Source: Euborellia annulipes
Lineage: Eukaryota; Arthropoda; Insecta; Dermaptera; Anisolabididae
Direction: 5' to 3'
Length of the DNA stretch: 64,000 bases
Assembly (NCBI GenBank): GCA_023213315.1
Contig: JAKCPI010007938.1
Span: 1 to 64,000 of the forward strand
Shown here: positions 44,265-54,699 of the stretch, one piece after another
Numbering within the stretch: position 1 is the stretch's first letter
Layout of the letters: every line of letters begins with the position of its first letter
Notes under the pieces: model-generated
What the model was told of the DNA's origin: nothing
Seen by the model: the letters and a program-made list of their open reading frames with translations, nothing else
Database searches by the model: none
Made by a program: the position numbers and the translations under genes

Positions 44265-44514
44265 ATTGTCTCCATCCTCACGCTGTAACAAAGATTTTAC
44301 ATTCATTTGAACATGCCACAATAAATACAATTTATAATTGTCTAATATTAACATAAAAAATTTTTTTTACAAAATAGTAGTCAATTGATAAAAATATTTA
44401 ATATTAAAAGCTAAATTATTTCTTTCAAAATTAATTAATATTTCTTTTATTTATCTATTTTAATCATCTTCATTCAGTACCTTGCAATTTTTAAATCCTA
44501 TGCCTTGTTACGGC

Positions 44515-44548
44515 CTGAGGATGGAGACAATTTAACTCCGAAACTGTC
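44515..44548 (+). ncRNA. hammerhead-like motif, stem I missing
   Basis: CUGAGGA (44515-44521), extra U, stem II GGAG/CUCC with a 9-nt loop, GAAA (44540-44543), CUGUC. Stem III would be AC/GU around a single U and is not palindromic. The flanks do not pair as stem I, so this copy is probably inactive. Confidence 0.3.
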
Positions 44549-44804
44549 AATTACTGTACAAAATACAGTTGCTAAGAAATGAATTATAAAATTTAAAACA
44601 TTAATTTGTTTTGATACTTCTGAATAAGACCTGCAGGATCTACGAGTAAACTTCCAGATTAAATTAGATTAGAGAAATCAAGGAGTTTAAATGATCCTTT
44701 CTACACGGGCGTGTTGCCGGTCGCGTTCGATGGCGTGCGAGCGTGCCGAACACAAGAGATTGTGAAAAGTCGCGCCCTGTTCTCTTGTTATTTTATTCAT
44801 AGCC

Positions 44805-44962
44805 ACACACACAGACAGAGACAGACCATGTTGCAAAAATCACTTTTTTGAACTTCAAAACGTGTATATTCGTCAAAATCTCGACATCGAATTTTTGACA
44901 TGAGTCCAATACTTTCTCTCTATATATGTTATATTAACATATATAGAGGTAAGAGAAAGTAA
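44805..44962 (+). repeat. family A right end
   Basis: It contains the tail 'cagagacagaccatgttgc', 'aatctcgacatcgaatttt' and the right-end hairpin TACTTTCTCTCTATATATG to GAGGTAAGAGAAAGTA (44911-44962). Confidence 0.7.
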
Positions 44963-45081
44963 CATACATTCTTGTTAAACTTATTAAATAAGTAAATTTT
45001 TGTACTAATTAAAAATTGTATCTTCTACATCAAATGCCACCAATATTTGATAAAAGCTCCCCCCCCCATTTTAATTTAAAA

Positions 45082-45862
45082 TCTATATATAATAATTGCG
45101 GTGTGTCCGTCTGTCCGTCCGTCTGTCCGTCCGTCTGTCCGTCCGTCTGTCCGTCCGTCTGTCCGTCCGTCTGTCACGCTCTGTTTGACCAACTTCCCGT
45201 TGGAATTTTGAAACGAAATTTTGCAGTCTTATAGAGGACGTTATAGAGAGTCCCGGAAAAATACTCGGGTCCCAAAATTCCTATAAATTTTTGAGTTATT
45301 AAATCTTAAAGTTACGATTTCTCCCATAGGAAATGTACAGAGGAATATTTTTGTATTCTTTTCATTTGTGTATTCTTTTAATGTAAACAAATCCTCAAGC
45401 AGGCACTAGACTGGAATACTTAGTTGTTAGTAATAATAATTTTCTCTTCATAATTAAGAAAAGGCGAGGGTCCGCCGCAGGCGGGCCCGAGCCAGCTGAT
45501 GGGGGGTCCAGGGGGGCTACGCCCCCGTCTAGACGCCAGCCCGTTTCTCACAATTAAGAAAGGCGAGGGTCCGCCGCAGGCGCGGCCGAGCCAGCTGGCA
45601 GGGGTCCAGGGGGCGTAGCCCCCGTGTCTAGACGCCAGCCCGTTTCTCATAATTAAGAAAGGCGAGGGTCCGCCGCAGGCGGGCCCGAGCCAGCTGGCGG
45701 GGGTCCAGGGGGGCGTAGCCCCCCCTGTCTAGACGCCAGCCCGTTTCTCATAAGAAAAGGCGAGGGTCCGCCGCAGGCGGGCCCGAGCCAGCTGGTGGGG
45801 GTCCAGGGGGCGAAGCCCCCTGGCTAGACGCGGAGCCCGCCGAAGGCGGGCGGCGCGGCTAG
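45082..45862 (+). mobile_element. complete non-autonomous Helitron, 781 bp
   Basis: 5' A|TCTATATATAATAATTG and 3' CCCGCCGAAGGCGGG hairpin, GGCGCGG, then CTAG|T (45859-45862). Near the 5' end is a (GTCCGTCTGTCC) array (45104-45172). The 3' half holds four GC-rich units of about 95 bp (45460-45840), each with a GGGGGCGTAGCCCCC-type hairpin followed by CTAGAC. There is no Rep/helicase; mobilisation would need an autonomous relative. It is followed after two bases (TA) by a second copy. Confidence 0.9.
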
Positions 45863-45864
45863 TA

Positions 45865-46607
45865 TCTATATATAATAATTGCGGTGTGTCCGTCTGTCCG
45901 TCCGTCTGTCCGTCCGTCTGTCACGCTCTGTTTGACCTACTTCCCGTTGGAATTTTGAAACGAAATTTTGCAGTCTTATAAAGGACGTTATGGAGAGTCC
46001 CGGAAAAATACTCGGGTCCCGAAATTCCTATAACTTTTTGAGTTATTAATTGCTAAAGTTACGATTTCTCCCATAGGAAATGTATAGAGAAATATTTAAG
46101 TATTCTTTGCAGTTGTGTATTCTATGAAGGTAAACAAATCCTCAAGCAGGCACTGGACTGGAATACTTAGTTGTTAGTAATAATAATTTTCTTTTCATAA
46201 TTAAGAAGAAAAGGCGAGGGTCCGCCGCAGGCGGGCCCGAGCCAGCTGGTGGGGGTCCAGGGGGGCGTAGCCCCCGCCTCTAGACGCCAGCCCGTTTCTC
46301 ATAAGAAAAGGCGAGGGTCCGCCGCAGGCGGGCCCGAGCCAGCTGGCGGGGGGTCCAGGGGGCGTAGCCCCCTGTCTAGACGCCAGCCCGTTTCTCATAT
46401 TTAAGAAAGGCGAGGGTCCGCCGCAGGCGGGCCCGAGCCAGCTGGCGGGGGTCCAGGGGGCGTAGCCCCCCTGTCCAGACGCCAGCCCGTTTCTCATAAG
46501 AAAAGGCGAGGGTCCGCCGCAGGCGGGCCCGAGCCAGCTGGTGGGGGTCCAGGGGGCGAAGCCCCCGGCTAGACGCGGAGCCCGCCGAAGGCGGGCTGCG
46601 CGGCTAG
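45865..46607 (+). mobile_element. complete non-autonomous Helitron, 743 bp, head-to-tail with the previous one
   Basis: The 5' TC is at 45865-45866 and the 3' CTAG at 46604-46607 before T. The 3' hairpin is GCCCGCCGAAGGCGGGC. It differs from its neighbour by a shorter GTCCGTCTGTCC array and by small changes inside the four GC-rich units (46200-46575). High similarity suggests recent amplification. Long open frames on the - strand here are only the repeated GC-rich units. Confidence 0.9.
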
Positions 46608-46954
46608 TTCCTTTATAAATCTCTACTTCCTTAGGCACGTGTTATTCCAAGTAAAGAATATCTAAGTACTTTTTAATAACAAAAGTTAATGAGAAAGGGA
46701 ATTAGTACAATTAAAATAAATTATTCGAATACTTGCTTAAATTGATAATAAAAATAAAAGGAAAAAAAAATGGAAAATATTTCAATTAAGAAAAGTATTT
46801 ATGTAGGGCCTTATATTTACATAAAAATGAATAAGTAAATTAAAAAACTCTTTAAAATAATGGAAAGACAAATTAAAATATTTTAGATATTTAAATTATG
46901 ACAGGGAGACATTCTACTTGTCATTGTTGTTTCTCTTTATAAGCGAAAAGAAGA

Positions 46955-47205
46955 AAAAAAAATCATTGTGTGGTTTTATGAAACCACGATGCAAGTGAAA
47001 CTTTTTTTCGGATCGAAGGCGTTTAACTGTAAATTTTCAGAAAATTATTCTATTAAGGATATTAAAATCGCGTTTTTTTTTTTTTTTTTTTTTGAAAAAT
47101 TAAATCTCAAAATTATTTTTTTATAATTTCATTCATGGAACATTTTGAGGTCTGAAATACCATTTTTCAATTATTTACACCATAGAGCAGGGTTTTCCAA
47201 ACTGG
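46955..47205 (+). repeat. family F left half joined to a hAT C end
   Basis: It contains the hairpin GTGTGGTTTTATGAAACCAC, AAGTGAAACTTTTTTTCGG and 'ggcgtttaactgtaaattt', then the block 'ggtctgaaataccattttt', ending at a family C-like start (CAGGGTTTTCCAAACTGGG). The same order occurs at 50866-51175, so the two are copies of one chimeric unit. Confidence 0.65.
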
Positions 47206-47567
47206 GAGGCCTAGTACTATTATAATTAATCTAGAAAAATAGGATTAAAAGGCCTCAGATGCCAAAAAAATTCAAAAAGTACTCTAATTTTCTTAATTCA
47301 TATTCACTCATGTCAAAGTCGCTCACATTCAAGTTCTTTGCGCCCGAAAATCAAAACAAAAGGAAATAAAATAAAAATACTTTCTCTAAGCAGCAGAATT
47401 TGTTTTAAAAATTGTTGTTTTGGGTTTTTTTTTTCTCTCTCAATATGAACAATCTTTATTGAAAGCTTTTGTGATTCAAACGTAGAATCAAATTCTAATA
47501 ATATATGTATATTTCATACAAGACTCATTAAATAATCCTATAGCCCATCGGAGGGAAGGGATATTGA

Positions 47568-47692
47568 TAAGTATAATCCAATTCTAACACAAAGAAATGT
47601 AACTTCTTTAACATTAATATCTCCTTTGTGAGTTTATAGAAATTGCCAATTGATACCTTTTTTTGTATTAGATTGAATTATACTTATCAGTA
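47568..47692. repeat. short inverted repeat
   Basis: GATAAGTATAATCCAATTCT at the left pairs with the complement of the right end (GATAAGTATAATTCAATCT). The arms are about 27 bp with a 70-bp spacer. Function unknown. Confidence 0.5.
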
Positions 47693-48460
47693 TTTTAGAC
47701 AGGTTACAGCTTGTCGTAGACGGCAAGAGGCTACCTGTCTTGGAGGTATAGAGCATTTAGTAGTGAGTGGGGCGCCGAAGAGAGAGGACGAACCCACGTT
47801 GGATTCTCTCTCATAGGCTTTATACATTTAGTGTTGTGAGTGCCATTGAAGAGTGCAGCTGGGCGTCCCTTGGCCTCCCGACAAAAAAGTCAATTTCTCA
47901 TAAACTACGAGTCCGATTTTGGTAAATTCATTCCCAATTATATTATAGGATTATTTATAATATAATTTAAGAATATATTCAGCGATTCGTCCCAAAATTC
48001 TGTTGTTGGAGGGAATCAAAGCAATTAGGCCTATGTTCCTTTTTAATTTAATTTATTAAAATTTCATATCCTGAGGGTTATTATTTTGAAAATTCCAATA
48101 ATACACACTTTACATAAATAAATTGTATATTATCAGGCAACCAGGATATAATTCCATTAATTCTCCGACGTTTCGGGCGCTCGATACACCCTTCCACAGG
48201 GCAGAGCGCCCGATGTCATGTTATTTTTTAGAAATAAATATCTGATCATCTATGATTTATTTATTTCTTATATTCAAAAGTAGGGCGTTTCGTTCCTCGA
48301 AAAAACCATCAACAAAACTCTTTCAATGAGTTTCATTCTCTCCTTTATAATACAAAAGTTTTCAATAAAATTTATTGAAAAAAATTTAAAAAAAATCTGG
48401 TGTGACTGGCCCCTCAGCACACAACTTTCTCTCAGCTTAGGCAATTGAAAGTTGTGATTT

Positions 48461-48699
48461 GTGCACAAGATATTTTGTCAGGGCCGGATCTGGGGGGGGG
48501 GGGCAGTGGGTGCACAAGATATTTTGTCAGGGCCGGATCTAGGGGGGGGGGCAGTGGGTGCACAAGATATTTTGTCAGGGCCGGATCTGGGGGGGGGGCA
48601 GTGGGTGCACAAGATATTTTGTCAGGGCCGGATCTGGGGGGGGGGGCAGTGGGTGCACAAGATATTTTGTCAGGGCCGGATCTAGGGGGGGGGCAGTGG
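48461..48699 (+). repeat. five tandem units of 47-49 bp
   Basis: Each unit is GTGCACAAGATATTTTGT (genomic flank with the target duplication) plus the first ~30 bp of the hAT B element (CAGGGCCGGATCT, a G run, GCAGTGG). Unit starts are at 48461, 48510, 48558, 48605 and 48653. The units differ mainly in G-run length. It is not a CRISPR array: there are no distinct spacers. Confidence 0.85.
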
Positions 48700-48858
48700 G
48701 TGCACTTGCCCCGGGCGGCAGATATCAGGGGGCGGCAATTAAAGAAAGATTTACTAAAAAAAAAGGTAAAATGATATGAATTTTGTATAGAAAATTTTAA
48801 GGCGGGGGCGGCAAATTAAATTTTGCCCCCCCTAAAAAATCTCCTAGTTCCGGCCCTG
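48479..48858 (+). mobile_element. hAT-type element, family B, with amplified 5' end
   Basis: The ends are CAGGGCCGGATCT and the complement of CAGGGCCGGAACTAGG. The target duplication TATTTTGT is perfect (48471-48478 and 48859-48866). Without the tandem units the element would be about 190 bp, close to the 178-bp copy at 52330-52507. Confidence 0.85.
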
Positions 48859-49046
48859 TATTTTGTGTCGGCATATATTTAGTTTCCGGCATTACAATAG
48901 AATTCAAATGTAATGTAACATATAAAAATATTTATATTTTGTTATCATAGCAACAAATCTCTAAATTTAACTTTGTTTTTCACTGAACGTAATGTTGTAG
49001 GGATTTTTATTCTTTTTTGAAAGAGTGAAAATTAGAATATTAGAAC

Positions 49047-50585
49047 TAGCCGCGACGCCCGCCTTCGGGGGACTTAGTGCCTAGCCGGGGGTCTTAGCCC
49101 CCCTGGATCCTTCGCCAGCTGGCTTAATTATAAAAAAAATTATCATTACTATTCCAATTCAGTACCTGCTTGAGGATTTGTTTACATTCATAGAATTAGG
49201 GATACGGTATCGAAAAAAAGTATCGATACTTGTACTTGGTATCGTATCGAAAGGAAAGTATCGATACCAGAAAGTATCGGATGAAAAGTATCGATACCAG
49301 TAGGTATCGAGTATTTTTTGAAGTATGAGTATTTTCCCCTCTTTTTTTAAGTTTTTTCGGCATCTTAGGCTCCTGATGTCGTTCAAAGGGCCCAACGGAA
49401 GATCAATGGGGTATACTGGTGCGCCATTTTCCTCAAAGTAATGAGCACCAGGAGGACGGGGCTTTCTCAACCAAAATACGGATTTCGCCAAAATAAAAGT
49501 CTGTCCATTTTCACTGGTCGACAAAAATGAACTTTTTTTTCACAAGAATAAAGATATAGATATGAGATTCGAGAAATATTTTTCATAAATTCAAATATCA
49601 TTTCAGTTTTTCCCCATCAGGCACACTTTTAGAGATATATAGAAAAATAAATTTTAATAGAAAAAGTGCTCTAAACGTGCTCTTATTTTGAAATTTCAAG
49701 ATTTTTTTAAGACGACACCCATTAAAAATATGCATATAGTTTTAATACATATAAAGTCTCAGCCCAATAATTTAGACGTGCAACAAACGGCTTGAAATTT
49801 AGAAAAATCGATTTTTTTAAGTTTTTAAAAAAATTTTGAAAATTCAAAATAAGAGCCGTTTTAGAGAACATTTTCTGTTAAAATTTATTTTTCTCTATAT
49901 CTCTAAAACTGTGCCTGATGGAAAAATTCTAACTACATATCTGAATTCATTATAAAAAAAATGTTCTAAATTCACTAATCAGATTTCTTGTGAAGAAAAC
50001 CTTGTCGACCAGTATTTTTGTTAGTTTATATATTGGCCTTTCTATGTAATATTTGCGCACTTTTAAATTTAGTAAATACAGTTTGCAATAATACAAAAAA
50101 AATTAAATTAAAAATTTAATGTTATTAAATTAAAAGGTTTTTATTAAAAAGTATCAAATTTTCAATTATTAATAAATAATTATTAGGAATTAATGGAATA
50201 AAGTCTATTCCACAAATATCGACCATCTGTTATATATCAACTTACTATTTATATCAAGAGAAAAAAGAATATGCGATATTCTTTGGCAGAATCGCAATTA
50301 AAATATTTATATAACGTTTAAAGTCTGTCTATATGGCCTAAGATGCCGAAAAAAACTTAAAAAAAAAATGATATTTGAATGAGTAATACTCATTCGATAC
50401 CGGCAATCAAGTACTCATATGAGTAAAGTATCGAAAGAAAAGTATCGAGTAAAAAAAGTACTAGTATCGAAACAAAAGTATCGATACCAGGAAGTATCGA
50501 TACTTTTTTCGTGTCCCTACATAGAATACATAAATATTTCTCTATACATTTCCTATGGAAGAAATCGTAACTTTAGGAATTAATC
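49047..50585 (-). mobile_element. Helitron split by a hAT, 5' end lost
   Basis: On the - strand the 3' end is a CCCCGAAGGCGGGC-type hairpin, GTCGCGG and CTAG|T (49047-49050). One GC-rich unit and the block 'caaatcctcaagcaggtac' precede the hAT; 'gaaatgtatagagaaatat' and 'taaagttacgatttcttcc' follow it. The 5' half beyond about 50585 is missing. Confidence 0.75.
49197..50519. mobile_element. hAT-type element, 1323 bp, with inner inverted repeat
   Basis: The ends are TAGGGATACGG and the complement of TAGGGACACG, both running into repeated 'aaagtatcgatac' words. The target duplication CATAGAAT is perfect (49189-49196 and 50520-50527) and the Helitron reads through if the element is removed. Inside, 49517-50017 is an imperfect inverted repeat ('ggtcgacaaaaatgaac' / 'aaaaccttgtcgacc'; 'agaaaaataaattttaata' / 'gttaaaatttatttttct'). 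No transposase is recognised. Confidence 0.9.
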
Positions 50586-50600
50586 TCTATATATGGACCC

Positions 50601-50838
50601 TGTTATGCAATGGTGTGTCAAAGACCAAAAAAATTCAAAATTGAGTTAAGGACGGAATATTGTTTCAAATGCTTTAATTAATAGTATTTTTTATGAAATA
50701 TGTCCCAAAAAAATTAATATTTAATGTTACTTGCATAAATGACAAAAAAAATTATATATAATCCAATATAAACAAAAAACTTTATTGTTAATTTTCTCAA
50801 AACTCGATGTTTGGTCTTTGACACACCATTGCATAACA
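50601..50838. mobile_element. short inverted-repeat element
   Basis: TGTTATGCAATGGTGTGTCA plus AAGACC at the left is perfectly complementary to GGTCTTTGACACACCATTGC plus ATAACA at the right (26 bp). The interior is AT-rich. No target duplication is visible, so the superfamily is unassigned. Confidence 0.75.
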
Positions 50839-50865
50839 ACTCTATATTATAGAGTTATAAAAAAA

Positions 50866-51150
50866 ATCATTGTGTGGTTTTATGAAACCACGATGCAAGT
50901 GAAACTTTTTTTTTCGGATCGAAGGCGTTTAACTGTAAATTTTCAGAAAATTATTCAATTAAGGTATTAAAATCGCGTTTTTTTTTTGAAAATTAAATCT
51001 CAAAATTATTTTTTTATAATTTCATTCATTTTAAATTTTATTAAATTTGAGAGAAAAATAAATGTTAGGGGGGGGGGGGGGGGGTCCCCCTGGTGGGTCC
51101 GATAGAACATTCTAAGGTCTGAAATACCATTTTTCAATTATTTACACCAT
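50866..51150 (+). repeat. family F left half, second chimeric copy
   Basis: It matches 46955-47195 closely, with an additional segment (about 51025-51110) containing a G run and 'tccccctggtgggtccgat'. It ends at the start of the family C hAT at 51155. Confidence 0.65.
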
Positions 51151-51154
51151 AGAG

Positions 51155-51344
51155 CAGCGTTTTCCAAACTGTGAGCCCCACCTCCCTAGGGAGGCGCGGA
51201 CTAGTCTAAGGGGAGGCGCGAATATTGGCCACCAAGATCAATTTTCCAAATGTTTGCTAGTTTTATAAATAAAATAATAAAAAATTTAGAAGATTCTGGG
51301 AGGGAGGTTTTTAATTAAAATAATAAATATGAATAAATACCCAA
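51155..51344 (-). mobile_element. hAT family C, truncated
   Basis: It starts CAGCGTTTTCCAAACTGTG and follows the copy at 18957 (GGAGGCGCGGACTAGTC, 'ccaccaagatcaattttcc') but stops where repeat E begins, so its second end is missing. Confidence 0.7.
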
Positions 51345-52860
51345 AGGCGAATCCAGGGAAGTTTTTCAGGGTTTTAATTTTTTTCTGACTAGACGCGAAG
51401 CTCGCCGAAGGCGATAGCATTGTTAATTATTTTATTTATTAAGATTGGATAAGAGGGTGAAAAATTGAAAAAAATGTTTTTTAAATTTATTTTAGCTAAA
51501 TTGAAGCCAAATAAATAGAAAACCTTTAAAAAATAGCGTTGATTATTATTTTGATTAGGGGGTGGGTGGATGAAGGGTTGATTATTTAAGAAAGGCATTG
51601 GAATATTCCAAATCACTTGTTGACATTCTTTTCCAGTTATAAATAAAGTTAGATTAGAGCAAAAGGTATTTTTTACTTTTAATAAAAAGGGAATTGTTAT
51701 TTTCATCTATTTATTCCTATACAAACAGAGAGAGAGTCGAGATTCTCGTTCAGTCGAGTGTGTGGCCGCGCGGCAGGCGGCGAGTTCCTCTGTTTTTTTT
51801 TTTTATTTGTGTTTAAAGTGATTTAAAGTGAATTAATTAATAGTGTAACCCACCCTGATCACACCGTCAGCCAACACACCCTCTTGAGAGTCTTAGTAAA
51901 GGTAATTATTATGCATTTTATCGTGGAAAAAAAAAATGATAGAAACAAATAATTTGACTGCGAAAAACGATTCTTTTGAATATGAAATTAAATATTTTGT
52001 ATTTCACTAAGGGTAGAGGGAGAATATAAGCTGTTGAAAGGGGGAGGGGGAGTGTAGGTGTCATTGAAAAAAAAAATAATAATTTTTTAACTACATCAAG
52101 CCTGAGGGCATTTTTTTTTATCTTTTCTTAAGTCACCATTATTTATCTATTAGGCCTATATTTTTGTTAATCAAATTTCCTTAATCTACTTTTCTTTTAC
52201 ACAGGGGTGGATTAAGGGTTGAAAATTAAAATAAAATAATTTCAAAATAAAAATTAAAATAATTATTTATAAATGTATTCAAATTATTTTGAGAGTAATT
52301 TCGCGGTGAAGATTCGCGTTTCCTTAAAGCAGGGCCGGATCTAGGGGGGGGGGGGGCAGTGGGTATGTGTGCCCCGGGCGGCAGATATCAGGGGGCGGCA
52401 ATTAAAGAAAGATTTACTAAAAAAAAAGGTAAAATGATATGAGTTTTGTATAGAAAATTATGAGGGGCGGAAAATTAAATTTTGCCCCCCCCCTAGTTCC
52501 GGCCCTGCCTTAAAGGGGAGGGGGAGAGGTATGAAGGCATTAAGCAGAGGGGTTAATGCCCCATCCCCTATAATGCACAAAGATATTAATGTTTTTTAAT
52601 ACTTTTACTAATGGTGGGATAGAGACATTTTAATATCATTCTAAAATTTCTTATTACTCGGGCGGAATTAATTTTTGGAGATTTCGAAATTATCATATAG
52701 ATATAATAATATCACTGGGTAACTTAGGAACCCATCGAATCCCGTGCATAATTTTGTAAGGATTTTTTTCATTAGGTAAAAAAATAATATATGATTAGTC
52801 CACTTATAATTTTACTGGGGTGAGTTACCGCATCTTTTTGTATTATAGAACTAATCTCAA
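51345..52860 (+). repeat. repeat E, second copy of the composite unit
   Basis: It matches 19845-20819 with about 580 bp of extra DNA (about 51975-52555) that includes the hAT at 52330-52507. Block order is the same, ending 'ttactggggtgagttaccg', and is again followed by family A and the palindrome. Confidence 0.65.
52330..52507 (+). mobile_element. hAT-type MITE, family B, 178 bp
   Basis: The ends are CAGGGCCGGATCTAGG and the complement of CAGGGCCGGAACTAGGG, with a perfect duplication CCTTAAAG (52322-52329 and 52508-52515). The interior is shared with 48700-48858. Confidence 0.9.
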
Positions 52861-52876
52861 TTCGGATTTGAATTTT

Positions 52877-54030
52877 TACTTTCTCTTACCTAAATGTATA
52901 AGTTAATATACAAATATATATAGAGAGAAAGTACTGGATTCATGTCAAAAATTCAATGTCGAGACTTTGATAGATAGGGTGGCCGCAAAAAACAAAATTT
53001 TTTAATTTCTTTCGGCCGAACCTCCTAAAAGTTGTCTTTTGGCTAGAAAATGATAATGCCAAAGTTTTAGCTAAATTGGATAACGTTAACCCGTGCCTCA
53101 ACGGGCTTAAAACTTTGAAAAAATGGGATTTTATCTAAAAATTCGCAGTTTTTACTTCATAAAGCGAAAACCAAGTATCGTAGAAAAATGATTCCGGGCT
53201 CATTTCATAGCAAATTTCGGTTAGTATTGGGTCTACAAATCCGTTTTATGTACCAGATTTTAGCAAATTTAATGCTCTTCAACTTTGTATTGTGCTATAT
53301 TTCACAAAATATGAATAGTTTACGAGATATAAGCAAAAAACTGAAGAATTCTCAAATTTTTGAGGTTTTCGTCCCCCTCCCCTCCCCCCACACGGTCCTC
53401 GAGGTCGAAAACTTAGGATTGGCATTCTAGAGTACCCACAAATAACCAGTAAAAATTTCATTCCCTTCGGAATATTTTTCCGGCAAAGTGTTATATCGAA
53501 TGGTCTCTATTGTGACTTTCCACTTATTTTTCAGAAAGAGCAATATATCAAAACCGAAATGCTAATTTGTAAATATCTATAAATCTATACGTTTTAATGA
53601 AAAAATAGTTATTATAAATCCTCAAGAGAATTAAATTTGCTATGAAATGAGCCCGGAATCATTTTTCTACGATACTTGGTTTTCGCTTTATGAAGTAAAA
53701 ACTGCGAATTTTTAGATAAAATCGCACTTTTTCAAAATTTTAACCCCGATGAGGCACGGGTTAACGTTACCCAATTTAGCTAAAACTTTGCCATTATCAT
53801 TTTCTATCCAAAAGACAACTTTTAGGAGGTTCGGCCGAAAGAAATTAAAAAATTTTGTTTTTTGCGGCCACCCTAATATACACGTTTTGAAGTCCCCTGA
53901 ATCCAAAAAAGTGGTTTTCGCGACATGGTCTGTCTATGTGTCTCTTTGGGTTCAATTTAAAGCATGAAGAAATTGAGCTAGGAGGTTGAAATTTTATATT
54001 TAAGTTAGGCACCCCCCTAGGGCGTGAGAA
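52877..54030 (-). repeat. family A repeat split by a long inverted repeat
   Basis: The right-end hairpin (TACTTTCTCTTACC to GAGAGAAAGTA, 52877-52933) and 'ggattcatgtcaaaaattc' precede the insertion at 52975-53875. After it the repeat resumes with 'cacgttttgaagtcccctg' and runs to 'gttaggcaccc' (54012). The undisrupted equivalent is 20840-21005. Confidence 0.75.
52975..53875. mobile_element. 901-bp inverted-repeat element, TAGGGTGGCCGC ends
   Basis: The two ends are perfect inverses over TAGGGTGGCCGCAAAAAAC and the arms (about 52975-53280 and 53600-53875) remain highly complementary, for example 'cctcctaaaagttgtcttt', 'gataatgccaaagttttag', 'cataaagcgaaaaccaagt'. The insertion site is known from 20840-21005, but the target duplication is not clear. 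No transposase is found. Confidence 0.8.
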
Positions 54031-54077
54031 AAAGATTTGAGAAAAATATTTTTCTTCAGAATGAAAGTTAGAAAAAA

Positions 54078-54239
54078 CGCAACCAGAATTTTTTCTTTAA
54101 AAATATATTTTAACTTCTTACGTTTCGGCTTCGGTCAAAGCCATCCTCGGAGCTGTTAGTGGTCATTCGAGGATGGCTTTTACCAAGGCCGAAACGTAAG
54201 CTGTTAAAATATATTTTTAAAGAAAATATTTCGGTTGCG
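54078..54239. repeat. 162-bp palindrome, second copy
   Basis: It starts CGCAACCAGAATTTTTTCTT and ends with the inverse. It keeps GCCGAAACGUAAGCUG with a decayed box UUCGAGGAUGGC, the intermediate between the intact hammerhead-like fold-backs and the copy at 21066. Confidence 0.75.
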
Positions 54240-54297
54240 TTTTCTTCTAACTTTCATTCCTGATACAAATTCCACCAGCCATAAAATACCCTTATAC

Positions 54298-54563
54298 CAG
54301 CGTTTTCCAAACTGTGAGGCGCGGACTAGTCTAACAAGTAAGTGGAGGCGCGAATATTGGCCGCCAGGACCAATTTTCCAAATGATTGCTAGTTTTAATA
54401 TAAATAAGAATAAATAAAAAAATATTTTTATATAAATTTATATTTTTTAGCATTAAAAATGTTTGTTTTTGTATTATTTTATAAAATGGGGTGGAGGGGG
54501 GAGGCGTCATACGATTAAATATTTTTAAGGGAGGCGTGTTAACATAAAGTTTGGAAACCACTG
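54298..54563 (-). mobile_element. hAT family C
   Basis: The ends are CAGCGTTTTCCAAACTG and the complement of CAGTGGTTTCCAAACTT. It has the middle of 13959-14256 but lacks part of the GGAGGCGCG palindrome. No good target duplication is seen. Confidence 0.7.
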
Positions 54564-54699
54564 CCATAGAGAAACGTCATTTTAAATTTTATTCAAATCG
54601 GGTGAGTGATTTGTGAACCCCTGATAAGGGGGTTCCCTACCCCTAATTTGATATAATGATATCCTAAAACCACCCCTTGATAATTTTCTACCCATTAAA

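Larger units (their letters stand above)
43745..44690. repeat. fold-back repeat, hammerhead-like, hit by a hAT
   Basis: The left arm (about 43758-43935, resuming at 44265-44290) and right arm (about 44505-44680) are inverted copies: 'cctgcaggacttattt' / 'aagacctgcaggatc', 'caaaacaaatgattgtttt' / 'aaaacattaatttgttttg', 'gacagtttcggagtt' / 'aactccgaaactgtc'. The hAT at 43936-44264 splits the left arm. Confidence 0.7.
48391..48960 (+). repeat. family A repeat containing a hAT
   Basis: The left hairpin (TCTGGTGTGACTGGCCCCTC...) loses its last arm at 'gtgcacaagatattttgt', where the hAT B element and its tandem array are inserted. Family A resumes after 48858 with 'tattttgtgtcggcatata' and 'ttaccatggc'-type sequence to about 48960. 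Confidence 0.75.

Noticed and set aside
45420..46638. Long open frames on the - strand with repeated 'SWLGPACGGPSPFL' peptides
   Set aside because: They are the GC-rich tandem units of two non-autonomous Helitrons read through; there is no start context, domain or codon bias of a gene.
48461..48699. Regular array of direct repeats resembling a CRISPR array
   Set aside because: The units are identical throughout apart from G-run length, with no unique spacers, and they consist of a transposon end plus its flank in a eukaryotic intron.
48445..48779. Overlapping frames repeating 'HKIFCQGRIWGGG' as a repeat protein
   Set aside because: All three frames are open only because of the tandem array; G-run length varies between units and shifts the frame.
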